Source: Thermoplasmata archaeon
Lineage (GTDB): Archaea > Thermoplasmatota > Thermoplasmata > Lutacidiplasmatales > UBA184
DNA: 54,769 bases
Assembly: GCA_021809545.1 (NCBI GenBank)
Contig: JAKAYL010000006.1
Location: 1-54,769, forward strand
Direction of reading: 5' to 3'
Each line of letters begins with the position of its first letter. Position 1 is the stretch's first letter. The notes below the pieces were generated by a model that did not search any database, was not told the origin of the DNA, and saw only the letters and a list, made by a program, of their open reading frames with translations. Position numbers and translations under genes: made by a program. Shown here in pieces: positions 34,450-43,827 of this stretch.

Positions 34450-37400
34450 TCAGTCCTCGTCGCTCTCGAAGAGTTCCTCCCCAGTGTCCTCGGGCGGATC
34501 GACTCCGATCTCGGCCGCTTGTTGCAAGGCGTGCTCCCGCAGGGCCGACTCGTCGAGCACGGGGGAGATCTCGCGCGCACCTTGGCCCGGAGACTCCCGC
34601 TCGCGACGGGACGCGGCCGCGCGCTCGCTCTCCACGAACAGGGGCTTCTCCGGGTCGTCGCTGCTGCGGGTCACGATCCGGCCCTCGCTCATCAACCGCA
34701 TCAGGTGCAGGTTGAGTTCCGCCTCGGAAAGATCCTCGGTTCCGAGGTCGGACCGGATCTGCGCAGCCAGCACCGGTCCATGCTGGGCCACGTAGGCGGC
34801 GACCGACTCGTGGTTCGCCGCGTCCCGGGCAAGTTCTTCCTCGGTGACCTCCTCGGTGCCCTCTCCCGGTTTCCCAGGCTTGTCACTTCCACCGGTGTCC
34901 CCTGACCTCCGACGGAGAGCGAGGAGGAGGAGCGTCCCCAGGATCGTGACCGCCCCAGTGAGCAGCAGGGGCCACCACACGGAGACGTCGCAGAAGATCC
35001 CAGAACAAGCGGTCGAAGGGAGCACCCCCAACGTCAGCCGGGGCGGGGCCACGTGGAGGGGAAGCAACAACGGTTGTCCATACTCGCTGACCACCTGGAC
35101 CGTTCCGCCGACCGAGCCGAGCACGGTGTAGTTCACCCACGCATAGGTGGAGCCGTGATAGGAAAACACCGGAGAGAGGGCGGATTCAGAGTAGCTTCCC
35201 CAGGTGCAGTTCACCCAGACGGCCTCTCCGGGCACCGGGTTCCCGAAGAGGTCGGAGATGTTCCACACCGTATCGTTCTGGGTCGAGTTCTGGAACACGG
35301 TCTCTGGGTTCAGTAGGCGAAGGTTCCGCACCGCTGGAAGCCAGGTCGCGGAAACGGTCGCCGCCGAGCTCACATTCCCTCCCACCAGGGGAAGGCCGAT
35401 ACCGGAGAACCCATACACCTCCCCTCCGGCCCGATGCTGGGAGATCTCCAGCGTCAGCGTCCCATTCTGCCACGCGATCGAGGGCACGACCAAAGCGCCC
35501 CCCTGGACCAGGCCCGCGATCCCACTGTAGTTCACGTAGGGGCCGCCATCACCACCCGAGAGGGCCCCAGAGATCGCTAGGGCAAAGCCATGGGAGTAGG
35601 TCCCGACCGGATTCCCCCACCGGTCGAACGCCTTCAGGGTGACCGAGAGGTTCTGTCCGACCACCAACGAAGGGGTCGAGACCTGCACCCGGAGGTCAGC
35701 GGCAGGACCGGCCAGGGCGACCAGGGTGGCATTGGCTCCCAGCGATCCCCCCAACGGATTCCCTTGGTAGGTGGCCTGAGCCTCGGCCCCGATCTGGTAG
35801 GTGCCGACGACCAGTGGGGTCAGCCGGACCGTCCCATTCGGGTAGGTGGTTGAGTTCACGAGGTCCTGGGGAGGGAGTGCCCATGAGATGTAGGCCGAGG
35901 GGTCCGCCTCGAACGCGTGAACGTAGCAAGTGCTGTGAACGCCGACCTGACTCCGGTTTGAGGAGAGCAGGGGAGGAAGAGTGGCTGCGACGATCTGCAG
36001 CGACGAGATCGTCACAAACGTCTCGTTGAGGGCATCCCGGATCCAGGAAGAGACCCAGACTTGCCCCGGGCTCCCGTACGTCAGGTTGGCCCTTGTGCAG
36101 TCCGAAGGGGAAGGGAGGGGGAACCACGCTGTGGGGAGTGTCCCGTTCGGGTTGATGCTGTACTGGTAGGGACCTGTCCCCCCCTGCGTGAGGCAGAGCT
36201 GGGCGACGATCACTTCTCCCACCACCGAAGCATTTTCCTGCGCGCCAGCGGAGGTCGTGAGGTTGCCGGTCAGCGCACCGTTGACCGCGTACCCCACGGA
36301 CACGGGAGGGGAGAGGTATCCCACCGTGTCGTTCACGCGGAGCGTGAGGAGATAGCTGCCCACCACCGACGTGGGTAAGGCGATCTCGGAGTTCGCGGTC
36401 GTATGGTTGCTCCAGCCCGTGGGGGTCTGCAGGGACCAATCGTACTGGTAGGGGCCCACCCCTCCGGCCAACGTTGCGGTCGCATTGTCGGTGGCCGCCT
36501 CGTCTGTCGACGGGTGGGTCAGGGTGAGGGACGCGACAGGATCTGCGAACAGGGAGACGTTCACGGAGCTTTGCACGTTGAATCCCGAGGTGTCGGAAGC
36601 GAGGACGGTGAACCGGTAGTCGCCGGGGACGGTGAACCCGTTCGGACCAGAGAAAGTGTAGTTGAGTTCGGGGCCTGATCCGGCCAGGGTGCCCTTCAGG
36701 GACCATGTGTAGTTCCATGCCCCGGGTGCGCCGATGCCTCCCGATCCCACCGCCGTGAGTCGCTCGGTCTGGTTGACGTCCAACTGGGGAGAGACGCAGT
36801 CAATGGATAGGTTGGGAGAGGGCACCGCTTGGACCGTCTCTGACTGGGAAGCGACGACCCCCTTCGCGTCAGTGACCGTGACCAATAGGGTGAAATTCCC
36901 TGGTGAGGAGAAGGTCACGAAGTGTGTCGAGAGGGCGCTCCCGTTCACGCTCCAGTCATACGTGTAGGGAGCAACACCCCCCACAGCGACCGCACACAGG
37001 GATTCGTTCCTCCCCACATCAATGGGGTTGAGGTTCTCCTGCAGACCACAGCCGAGGGTCCCAGGCGAGGGAAGGAGGACTTGTACCCGGGAAACCACCT
37101 CGACGACCGATCCCTGACTCACCACGTACCCGCCTCCTGCGTCGCGGACCTTGGCGAAGACAGTGTAATTTCCCGGAAGGGCAAAGCTGTGGAGGGCCGA
37201 GGTCCCGACCGTCGCCGTCGTCGAACCGTCACCGAAGTCCCAGGTGAGGTCGTAGGGGGCCGTTCCCCCGGTGATGCACGCGAGAGTGAACCGCGTGGAG
37301 ACCCCGGCTTCTGTGGGTGACGGGGTCGCAAGGGGGCCGCACGGAGCGGCCATCGGAAGGCTGACCTGGAGCGTCGCCGTAAAGTTCCGGGAGAAACCAG

Positions 37401-39675
37401 TTCCGTCGGTCACGACGAGGCTCACGGTGTAGTTCTGGGGCGCGGACCAGCTGTAAACGTAGTACGGGCGTGTGGAGGAATAGGTGTGACCGTCCCCTGT
37501 CGACCAAGAATAGACCAACGGGGCAACACCACCGGAAGACAGTACCGAGAGGTTGTCGGGTACCCCCGGGTCTACGGGGGAGAACTCCGCCCCGAAGGCC
37601 ACGCTACCGAGCTGCGGATAGACGACGACGCGGAGCGAGGCATTCGTCGCGAATCCCTGGGTATCGCCCACGGAGAACATCAGCGAGTAGTTGCCCGCCA
37701 CCCACCACTTCCATGTGAAGTTGAACTCCCGCCCGGTGATGTTACCGCTGGTCAGAAGGACACCGCCCTGGACCCAAGCGTAGTGGAACGGGCCAGTGCC
37801 CCCGGCAAACGTGGTATTGAGGTACGTCACGAGGCCTGTTTCGTCCTGCAGGGTCCCTCCCTGGGTCGCGGTGGACTGGCCGGCCCTTGCCTCGACCAGC
37901 ACGGTTCCGGGAGGGGTGTTTACCTGGAGGGAGTCCGTCGAGGTGTGCAGAGACCCCGCGGCGTCCCGCACCTGGATCGTGACATCGTGTGCCCCTTCCC
38001 AGTCGGGGGTGATATCGCACGTGTAGTTCCCGTACGACCCTACCTGGGAGGGAGCGCAGAGCGATGCTCCCGCTGAGGAGTCGTTCCACCATACGGTCAT
38101 GGGGAGCGCTCCTCCGGAGACCTGGGCATAGAGGGTCGTGTTCTGACCCAAGTCCAGAGAGGGGGCGAAGGCGCCCGAGGAGGGGATCGCGAAAGGCGCC
38201 CAGACCTTTTCGCTGCGGGCGACCGACACGGTGACCCCCATCGAGTCCGTCGCATTGAACTCTGGATAGTAGGTCCCGGGAGTGCTGTACATCACGGCGA
38301 AAGTGTGGCTTGTGGACGCTGTGGAGGGGGCGCACTGGTTCGAGCCTCCCAGACTGGGAAGATAGCAGTAGGTGTACGGGGCGTCCCCTCCCGTGTCGTT
38401 CAGGGTAGGGGCGTAGGTAGAACCTGCGTAGAGGTCTTGCGGAAGTCCGCCCAGAGCTTCCATGGGAAGGGGATAGACAAGGATACCCGCAGAGTTCACC
38501 ATGATGGAACTGGGCGAGTAGCCGTTGGTCACGACCGCTTGAGGCTGATAGTAGAGAGGCGAAGATCCGCTATTGGTGTACGAGACGACCATCTGGCACT
38601 GGAGCTCGTCCAACCCTCCCTGGTCCAGTGAGGCAACGCACGGCCCCGTGACCGGCTGTCCACTTCCCAGAGGGTAAAAGAGACTGTGATACGTGTACCC
38701 CGGAGCGCCCAGGGCGTGGACAACGTTGAGCACTACCGACTGTCCCGAATCGATGGCGGGAGCCACGTAAAGTTGCCCTGCGGTCGTGGAAATCGCCGTG
38801 ACCGAGAGAGTGCTCGTCACGGCCGTCACCTTGACCCCGTTGTAGTACCCGGTGGCGACCAAGGCCACCTGGGCGCTCGTGGCGGTCGAGGGGGCCGTCA
38901 AGGTTGCCCGCACACCCGTAAAGGTCGAGCCCCCGTTGAACGACCAGCCGTTCTGGGCACTGGAGAAGCTCCAAGAGTAGCTCAGGGAAGAGACCGGGCT
39001 CACATCCCCCTCGGCGGTGTAGGCGGAAGCAGTGACGTTGAGGGGCCCTCCGGTCGTCCCGGACGCCACCGTGCCCGTAGAAAAGGCTGTGCTTTCGAGG
39101 GCGTAGTCGAGTGTGAAGTTGAACCCGAAGTTTCGGACGACATAAGGGGCGGCGGCGCCACTGAGAACGACGGAGGTGGGGCCGTACGGTCCCGAGTAGT
39201 ACGTGCAGCTGGTCCCGGAACACCCGCTGGAGGGGAGGACGAACTTGAGCGAGTAGTTGGCGGTGCCCCCTGGGGAAGCCGTCGTGGAGACGGGGCCCGA
39301 GATGCTGGAGTAACATTCGTAGGCCATGATCCCGTTGATCCGGGTCATTTTCTGGATGTTGCCCGAATAGCTCACGCTCAGCCCTGCCAAGACGGGAGGC
39401 GAGGGTCCTCCCCGGCTCGAGACCGTCCCTCGGGCGACGGAGGAACCGAGCGCCCCCGAGCACGCGGCACTGCTGGTCGTTGCCTGGGTTCTATTCCCGG
39501 GAGGCTCCTGGGCAAGGATCGGGGCCCGGGAAGTTGGGTTCGGGAAAGGAGAGGTAGGGAATGAGGTCAGAAGGAACAGGACGCCGAGGACCAGGACGAT
39601 CGTCCCGCCTGCGAACGGTAATCTTCTCCGTGTAAGGCTCCGAGCTGCGCGGGAGGGATTCTCGATCTCAAACAT
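34450..39675 (-). CDS. Giant PKD-type surface protein with membrane helix and cytoplasmic winged-helix-like domain
   Basis: 1741 residues, the largest gene here. The N-terminal signal segment is GGTIVLVLGVLFLLTSF. The ectodomain is a long chain of PKD/Ig-like sandwiches: YDWSV, YSWSTGDGHTYSS, LTWDFGDGSTTATV and repeated FxVxVxDxxG strands. It has many N-glycosylation sequons and few cysteines. One membrane helix lies at about 1563-1588 (WWPLLLTGAVTILGTLLLLAL). The cytoplasmic tail has a winged-helix-like domain at about 1618-1683 (HESVAAYVAQHGPVLAAQI, LNLHLMRLMSEGRIVTRS) and an acidic end. No propeller is recognised. No clear TATA box precedes the ATG. It converges on sufB. Confidence 0.85.
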   Translation of the reverse strand: MFEIENPSRAARSLTRRRLPFAGGTIVLVLGVLFLLTSFPTSPFPNPTSRAPILAQEPPGNRTQATTSSAACSGALGSSVARGTVSSRGGPSPPVLAGLSVSYSGNIQKMTRINGIMAYECYSSISGPVSTTASPGGTANYSLKFVLPSSGCSGTSCTYYSGPYGPTSVVLSGAAAPYVVRNFGFNFTLDYALESTAFSTGTVASGTTGGPLNVTASAYTAEGDVSPVSSLSYSWSFSSAQNGWSFNGGSTFTGVRATLTAPSTATSAQVALVATGYYNGVKVTAVTSTLSVTAISTTAGQLYVAPAIDSGQSVVLNVVHALGAPGYTYHSLFYPLGSGQPVTGPCVASLDQGGLDELQCQMVVSYTNSGSSPLYYQPQAVVTNGYSPSSIMVNSAGILVYPLPMEALGGLPQDLYAGSTYAPTLNDTGGDAPYTYCYLPSLGGSNQCAPSTASTSHTFAVMYSTPGTYYPEFNATDSMGVTVSVARSEKVWAPFAIPSSGAFAPSLDLGQNTTLYAQVSGGALPMTVWWNDSSAGASLCAPSQVGSYGNYTCDITPDWEGAHDVTIQVRDAAGSLHTSTDSLQVNTPPGTVLVEARAGQSTATQGGTLQDETGLVTYLNTTFAGGTGPFHYAWVQGGVLLTSGNITGREFNFTWKWWVAGNYSLMFSVGDTQGFATNASLRVVVYPQLGSVAFGAEFSPVDPGVPDNLSVLSSGGVAPLVYSWSTGDGHTYSSTRPYYVYSWSAPQNYTVSLVVTDGTGFSRNFTATLQVSLPMAAPCGPLATPSPTEAGVSTRFTLACITGGTAPYDLTWDFGDGSTTATVGTSALHSFALPGNYTVFAKVRDAGGGYVVSQGSVVEVVSRVQVLLPSPGTLGCGLQENLNPIDVGRNESLCAVAVGGVAPYTYDWSVNGSALSTHFVTFSSPGNFTLLVTVTDAKGVVASQSETVQAVPSPNLSIDCVSPQLDVNQTERLTAVGSGGIGAPGAWNYTWSLKGTLAGSGPELNYTFSGPNGFTVPGDYRFTVLASDTSGFNVQSSVNVSLFADPVASLTLTHPSTDEAATDNATATLAGGVGPYQYDWSLQTPTGWSNHTTANSEIALPTSVVGSYLLTLRVNDTVGYLSPPVSVGYAVNGALTGNLTTSAGAQENASVVGEVIVAQLCLTQGGTGPYQYSINPNGTLPTAWFPLPSPSDCTRANLTYGSPGQVWVSSWIRDALNETFVTISSLQIVAATLPPLLSSNRSQVGVHSTCYVHAFEADPSAYISWALPPQDLVNSTTYPNGTVRLTPLVVGTYQIGAEAQATYQGNPLGGSLGANATLVALAGPAADLRVQVSTPSLVVGQNLSVTLKAFDRWGNPVGTYSHGFALAISGALSGGDGGPYVNYSGIAGLVQGGALVVPSIAWQNGTLTLEISQHRAGGEVYGFSGIGLPLVGGNVSSAATVSATWLPAVRNLRLLNPETVFQNSTQNDTVWNISDLFGNPVPGEAVWVNCTWGSYSESALSPVFSYHGSTYAWVNYTVLGSVGGTVQVVSEYGQPLLLPLHVAPPRLTLGVLPSTACSGIFCDVSVWWPLLLTGAVTILGTLLLLALRRRSGDTGGSDKPGKPGEGTEEVTEEELARDAANHESVAAYVAQHGPVLAAQIRSDLGTEDLSEAELNLHLMRLMSEGRIVTRSSDDPEKPLFVESERAAASRRERESPGQGAREISPVLDESALREHALQQAAEIGVDPPEDTGEELFESDED

Positions 39676-40134
39676 GCTAAGGCCTTGGGCGCTGTGACCT
39701 GCGGTTCCGCGAGGTTCCTGTCGTCGCCTTCATGGAGGATGCGCACGACGGGACGGATACTTGAGCCTCCGTCCGATTTGTGGGTGGTGTTTCCGGACTG
39801 CATGCCAAAGTGGGTCATGCATTTTCAGGCACTTGTCCCACGCGCTTAGGATTTAGGAGCTAAGGATGCACCGGCAGATACCTCCCAAGATTCCTGTACT
39901 GGGGAGTCGGCTCGTGAGGATGGCCCACCCCCGACAGGAGCCTGGGTGAATTTCGAGGAAGAGACCCACTCCGCGGAACGCAAAGCGAGGCCCTGCGGAC
40001 GATTGGCCGCGTGCGGGAGAACGTAGCCCAGGGGCCGGACATGGCTGGGAAAGCACCTAGGTTGCGTTGGTCGTGATAACATTCCACATGGTGGTTGTAA
40101 ACGTTATAAGCCAAAAGGTGGTGCCACTGAAAGT
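39676..40134. other. 459-bp divergent intergenic region
   Basis: No convincing gene. Short frames on both strands lack protein-like composition. I looked for SRP RNA, tRNA and box C/D hallmarks and found none. It must hold the promoter for the large minus-strand surface gene, but no TATA box stands out there; the plus-strand TATA at 40103-40110 is clear. Confidence 0.5.
40103..40110 (+). promoter_or_regulatory. TATA box of the small P/Q/Y-rich membrane protein
   Basis: GTTATAAG lies about 28 bp upstream of the ATG at 40135, giving a leaderless transcript. Confidence 0.65.
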
Positions 40135-40617
40135 ATGTCGGCACCACAGAGCCCTGGAGGCTATGCGCCTCAACCAACGTATCCGCCGCCCTACGGACAG
40201 CCGCAAAGCTATCCCCCTGCCGCGGGACAGTCTGGAGGCTATCCGCAGACGTACCAGCCGCAGCAACAGTACCCCAGCTACCAGCAGGCGCAGCCGCAGG
40301 CTGCTGCCCCGGAGCCGAAGCGTGGGGGAGGGATGTTGAAGATCATGGCCATCCTTGTGCTCGTGGGACTTGTCTTGGGAGGCGTAGGATTCCTGGTCAT
40401 TGGGGTCGTGAACGCGAGTGTCTACAACACGGCAAAGAATTGTGCTACAGCCTCCAATCCAGGGTTGTGTGGCGCCCAAGCGCAAGCCAACCTGTATAAC
40501 GACACCGGCATCGGTGAGATCATCAGCGGTGTGGGCTTTGTGCTCGCGGGCATCGGTTTCGGAATGTTCTTGCTGGCACTGCCCAGGAAGTTCGACGAAC
40601 TCGCCCAGAAGCCGTAG
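40135..40617 (+). CDS. Small membrane protein with P/Q/Y-rich N-terminus
   Basis: 160 residues. The first about 60 are low-complexity Pro/Gln/Tyr/Gly/Ala (e.g. YPPPYGQPQSYPPAAGQ), like cytoplasmic disordered tails of some prokaryotic membrane proteins. Two hydrophobic segments follow (about 69-93 ILVLVGLVLGGVGFLVIGVV and about 126-148 IISGVGFVLAGIGFGMFLLAL). Between them is a short loop with two Cys (NCATASNPGLCGAQ) that could form a disulfide outside. The family is not recognised. It has its own leaderless promoter and a strong terminator, so it is a single-gene unit and likely well expressed. Confidence 0.8.
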   Translation: MSAPQSPGGYAPQPTYPPPYGQPQSYPPAAGQSGGYPQTYQPQQQYPSYQQAQPQAAAPEPKRGGGMLKIMAILVLVGLVLGGVGFLVIGVVNASVYNTAKNCATASNPGLCGAQAQANLYNDTGIGEIISGVGFVLAGIGFGMFLLALPRKFDELAQKP

Positions 40618-40640
40618 AACGGCTAACTCGTTCCTAAAAC

Positions 40641-40681
40641 GGGGAGGGGGATTTCCCCCTCCCCAACCCATTCACTTTTTT
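40641..40681 (+). terminator. Hairpin plus T-tract terminator
   Basis: GGGGAGGGGG (40641-40650) pairs perfectly with CCCCCTCCCC (40655-40664) across a 4-nt loop. A run of six T follows at 40676-40681. It sits 24 bp after the stop of the small membrane protein gene. Confidence 0.7.
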
Positions 40682-40765
40682 CCTGAGAGTCCCATGGTGA
40701 GGGGGGTACGCCCCTTCGTTCCGACACGATAGCTTCCCAAGGAGGGAGCCGGAGAGGCCGGCGAT

Positions 40766-41479
40766 TCAGCGCTTGGCCTGGACCCGGAGGTTGATGAGTT
40801 GAAGGAATTCCTTCGGCAATCCCGCTTCCTTTATCCGGTCCATGGAGAAGCGGCCGGCGCTCACACCTTTGACCAGCAGGTCGATGCCGTAGACCGGTTG
40901 GGGGTCGGGGGACCGGCAAGCAGGGCAAAGGGAGACGACCGGCCAGGGGGAGCCCGTGTCGACAGAGAGCTCCTTCAGGCGCTCCTCCACCTCCGGGACG
41001 GCCCCGTAGCAGGCCAGGCACGAGGTGCAGAGCTGGACCTGGTGCTTGTCACCGAAGAGGCGGGCACACCGGGGGCAGCGGCCCCAGCCGTCGTCCTCGG
41101 AAGGAAGGCTCATGGTCGTCCCGCAGAAACCGCAAGTGCCGGGAGCAGCAACGGGAGTGACCTCGAAGACGTTGATGTTGAGTCGATCTGCGGCCCCCCG
41201 GAGAAGCTCCTCGATGGATTCACAGGCGATCCCCGTCTCGGTGGGGACCCCTTCGTGGTCGATCGCGTGGTCCATGGCGGTCTGCGCGAGCTTGAGGAAC
41301 ACCTCCCGGTTCGCCTCCTTTCGGGCCACCACGACCCAGTCCCGCTCCCGGGTCCGGTAGACCAAGGTCGCCGGGTCAGTAGCGGTGGAAACCACCTTGA
41401 GCTCGGAGATGGCCATCCCCTTTCCCAGGGCGCCCGACTCAAGCAAGGAATGGAAAATTCTCTGCTGGTAGCTGTCCAC
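40766..41479 (-). CDS. Cys-rich zinc-ribbon-like protein of unknown function
   Basis: 237 residues. An N-terminal alpha/beta part (about 1-110) is followed by several CxxC knuckles: CGFCG, CPRC, CTSCLAC and CPAC (about 115-190). These could bind two zinc ions. The C-terminal helix is basic. I do not recognise the family. The start is GTG at 41479; no ATG is available in frame. It is the last gene of the minus-strand run that begins at kdpF, 48 bp after the dphB stop. Confidence 0.7.
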   Translation of the reverse strand: MDSYQQRIFHSLLESGALGKGMAISELKVVSTATDPATLVYRTRERDWVVVARKEANREVFLKLAQTAMDHAIDHEGVPTETGIACESIEELLRGAADRLNINVFEVTPVAAPGTCGFCGTTMSLPSEDDGWGRCPRCARLFGDKHQVQLCTSCLACYGAVPEVEERLKELSVDTGSPWPVVSLCPACRSPDPQPVYGIDLLVKGVSAGRFSMDRIKEAGLPKEFLQLINLRVQAKR

Positions 41480-41527
41480 AGATTCGTAATCCCACTCAAA
41501 CAGATAACGGTGACTCCTATTCGCCGC

Positions 41528-42325
41528 TCAGGGGACCCCGGTCACGCTTCTTTTCCAGAGTCCCAGGGCCTCTTCCTCCATGAAATGGAGAGGAGGGGCG
41601 GGGAGGAGGAGGCAATGGAGGGGCGGTCCGAACTCCCGGGTCTCCAGTTCGATCCGGGGCCCGACCCAGACCCGGGCATCCGGTGCCCCGGCTCGCGCAA
41701 CCACGCAGTACTCGCGTTCGGGAGGGGCGACCCCACCGTGGAGCTCCTCCTCAAGCTGCCCGAGGTGACGCAGGGCCACCTCAGCGGTCAGAAACCGTTC
41801 CAGGCTGGGGTCGAGGTCCAGCAGGATGAGGGTGTGGAGGCCAGCCTGCCAGTTCGCCTGGATATGACGGTACGGGGAGATCGGGCGATAGGAACCCTCA
41901 GAAGAGGGATAAGGGAGGGAGACGACCCGGCCGAACTTGTAGTGAAAGAGACCGGCCAGGCTCGCCGCCGCCGTGAGGATGCTCGCCCCGTGCAGGACCC
42001 GCCAGGTATGTCCCTTCTGCTCGACGGTGATGCGAAGAGAGAGGTGGGTGGTCGCCGCAAAAGGTTCGCCCGGGATCAGGAGGGCGACCTTTCCCTTCCG
42101 CTCCAGCGCCTCCAGGATGGGGCGCTCCTCCTCGACGGCGCTCCGGGGAAGCTCCAGGATGGGGTGCCCGATCAGTTCGGAGAGACGCTGTACGGTCCCG
42201 GGGGCGAGGACGGCGGTGTACTGTTCGATGAAAACGGTGGATACTCCGCGGAGCTCCTCGAGGGCCCGGAGCGAAAGGCCCTTCTCGTCATAGAGACCGA
42301 CACCGACGAAGAGAATCTCTCCCAC
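41528..42325 (-). CDS. dphB: Diphthine synthase
   Basis: About 265 residues, the usual archaeal length. It methylates the modified histidine of elongation factor 2 in diphthamide synthesis, using SAM. It shows the tetrapyrrole-methylase-type fold: N-terminal ILFVGVGLYDEKGLSLRALE, then VFIEQYTAVLAP, then KVALLIPGEPFAATTH (about 85-100), and HGASILTAAASLAGLFHYKFG. I use GTG at 42325, directly before this conserved N-terminus. The longer frame to 42460 overlaps the upstream gene and is not protein-like. Confidence 0.92.
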   Translation of the reverse strand: MGEILFVGVGLYDEKGLSLRALEELRGVSTVFIEQYTAVLAPGTVQRLSELIGHPILELPRSAVEEERPILEALERKGKVALLIPGEPFAATTHLSLRITVEQKGHTWRVLHGASILTAAASLAGLFHYKFGRVVSLPYPSSEGSYRPISPYRHIQANWQAGLHTLILLDLDPSLERFLTAEVALRHLGQLEEELHGGVAPPEREYCVVARAGAPDARVWVGPRIELETREFGPPLHCLLLPAPPLHFMEEEALGLWKRSVTGVP

Positions 42326-42348
42326 AGCCGTCCCGCGCTCCCTGGCGT

Positions 42349-43164
42349 TCAGGCCCGGAGCACAACGATCGGGAAGGGGGAGATCGCAAAGAGCTCCTCG
42401 AGGAAGGCCCGGGAGATGAATTGATCCCCGTGCCCGCGGCCCTCCTGGCCGATGATGCACATGCCGAAGCCCTCCTTCCGGATCTCGTCCACGATCGCAC
42501 TGGGGAGGAGGCGGGTGGAGTGAAAGAGACGGGCGGGGAAGAGGACGGTCTTGAGCTGGCGGGGGATCTTCCCCTGGCGTCCCCGGAACTCGTGGTCGGT
42601 GGAAGGGCCCAAGGGCTTTCCCTTCGACTCGAGCATATGGAGGGTCACGATGGGGATGTTGCCCAGGTTGGAAGAGAGCGCCTCGGCGGCGGCCATCGCT
42701 TTCGCAGGAGGCTGGACGGTGAAGGTCGGGAGGATGAGCTTTCCCAGCTTGCCGCCCGAGAGCGCGAGCGGGTTCACGATCACCACGTCGCAGGCGGCGT
42801 GGTTGAGGATGGCCGTGCTGATGTGGCCGAGGAACCGCCGGCGCTTCTTCCGGTCCCCGGAGAGCGTCATGAGGATCGCGTGGGCCCCCAGGGTCTCTGC
42901 CTTCTCCAGGATCTCGACGGGGACGTCGCGGGCAACGGCGACCTCCGGGACCACCTGCACGTCGAGGGCTGCTGCGGTCTCATGCGCGGGGATCACCACG
43001 TGGAGGGAATTGCGCCACCCCTTGGCGACCTCGGGCATGCTGTTCGCCGTGATGATGTTCAGGACATGGATCTCTCCGCCGGGGTCTAGAAGGTGGGCGG
43101 CGAGCCGCACGAGCGGCTCGACGTTCGCCGGGACCACCACCGGGACCAAGATCTTCTGATACAT
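42349..43164 (-). CDS. Tandem universal stress protein, KdpQ-like
   Basis: 271 residues. The first half (about 1-135) is a UspA-type domain starting MYQKILVPVVVPAN and ending ILNHAACDVVIVNP. The second half has the same alpha/beta pattern and ends PFPIVVLRA. The ATP-binding G-x2-G-x9-G-S/T motif is not clear in either half. It begins 9 bp after kdpC. In haloarchaea the kdp operon ends with a stress-protein-like gene (kdpQ), and bacterial KdpD carries a Usp domain, so a role in controlling K+ uptake is a reasonable inference. Confidence 0.82.
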   Translation of the reverse strand: MYQKILVPVVVPANVEPLVRLAAHLLDPGGEIHVLNIITANSMPEVAKGWRNSLHVVIPAHETAAALDVQVVPEVAVARDVPVEILEKAETLGAHAILMTLSGDRKKRRRFLGHISTAILNHAACDVVIVNPLALSGGKLGKLILPTFTVQPPAKAMAAAEALSSNLGNIPIVTLHMLESKGKPLGPSTDHEFRGRQGKIPRQLKTVLFPARLFHSTRLLPSAIVDEIRKEGFGMCIIGQEGRGHGDQFISRAFLEELFAISPFPIVVLRA

Positions 43165-43173
43165 GGGTGCCCC

Positions 43174-43827
43174 TTATCCCGTCCCTCCGGACGAAACGAG
43201 CGCGATGAGGTCCATGTCCAACTCGACCACGTTCACGTACTTAGCTCCGATGTAGGGGACCCCGGAGCCCTGGATGTTGGCATTGACAAGGTCCTGGAGC
43301 TGCCTCTCTGTGAGGTGGGAGAAGTGCGCGATCCGGGGGATCTGGACGAGCGCTCCGCAGACGCTCACGTCGGGGTCGAGCCCGCTGGCCGAGTCGGATA
43401 CGAGCTCGAGGGGGATGCCGCAGGGGTTGCTGCTGTTGAAGGGGCCGGTCGCGTTGATGTAGAAGAGGGTCTCGTTTCGCAGCGCCGGGTCCGTGGGGCC
43501 GTAGGGGCTCTCGTTCCCGGCCCCGGAGAAGGGCTGGTAGTCCGCCTCGGAGGGGCGGGTCCAGAAGAGCGCACGGTAGGGGCAGGTGGAGAGGTTCGCG
43601 CGGTATGCGCAGGTGATGTTCTCCCCGAGGTAGCCCGAGTAGGAGGTGCCGTTCGGGCCCGAGTGGATGGCCCCTCCGGAACTCCCCGGAGAGGTCACAT
43701 CCGAGAGGTACGGGGCGACCCCGGTCGCAAGGCCGGGGTAGGCCAGTCCGGCGAGGAGGATGAGGAGGGACAGGAACACCAAGGCGGGTCGTACGGGATG
43801 TACTTGTGCGTGCTCTCCCGTGCTCAT
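43174..43827 (-). CDS. kdpC: K+-transporting ATPase subunit KdpC
   Basis: 217 residues, the chaperone-like subunit that stabilises nucleotide binding by KdpB. One N-terminal membrane helix (PALVFLSLLILLAGLAYPGL) is followed by an extracellular domain with the KdpC hallmark SASGLDPDVSV (about 148-158), QIPRIAHF, and a final VNVVELDMDL. An insertion at about residues 65-140 contains several cysteines and sequons not typical of bacterial KdpC. The ATG overlaps the kdpB stop (ATGA). Confidence 0.93.
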   Translation of the reverse strand: MSTGEHAQVHPVRPALVFLSLLILLAGLAYPGLATGVAPYLSDVTSPGSSGGAIHSGPNGTSYSGYLGENITCAYRANLSTCPYRALFWTRPSEADYQPFSGAGNESPYGPTDPALRNETLFYINATGPFNSSNPCGIPLELVSDSASGLDPDVSVCGALVQIPRIAHFSHLTERQLQDLVNANIQGSGVPYIGAKYVNVVELDMDLIALVSSGGTG

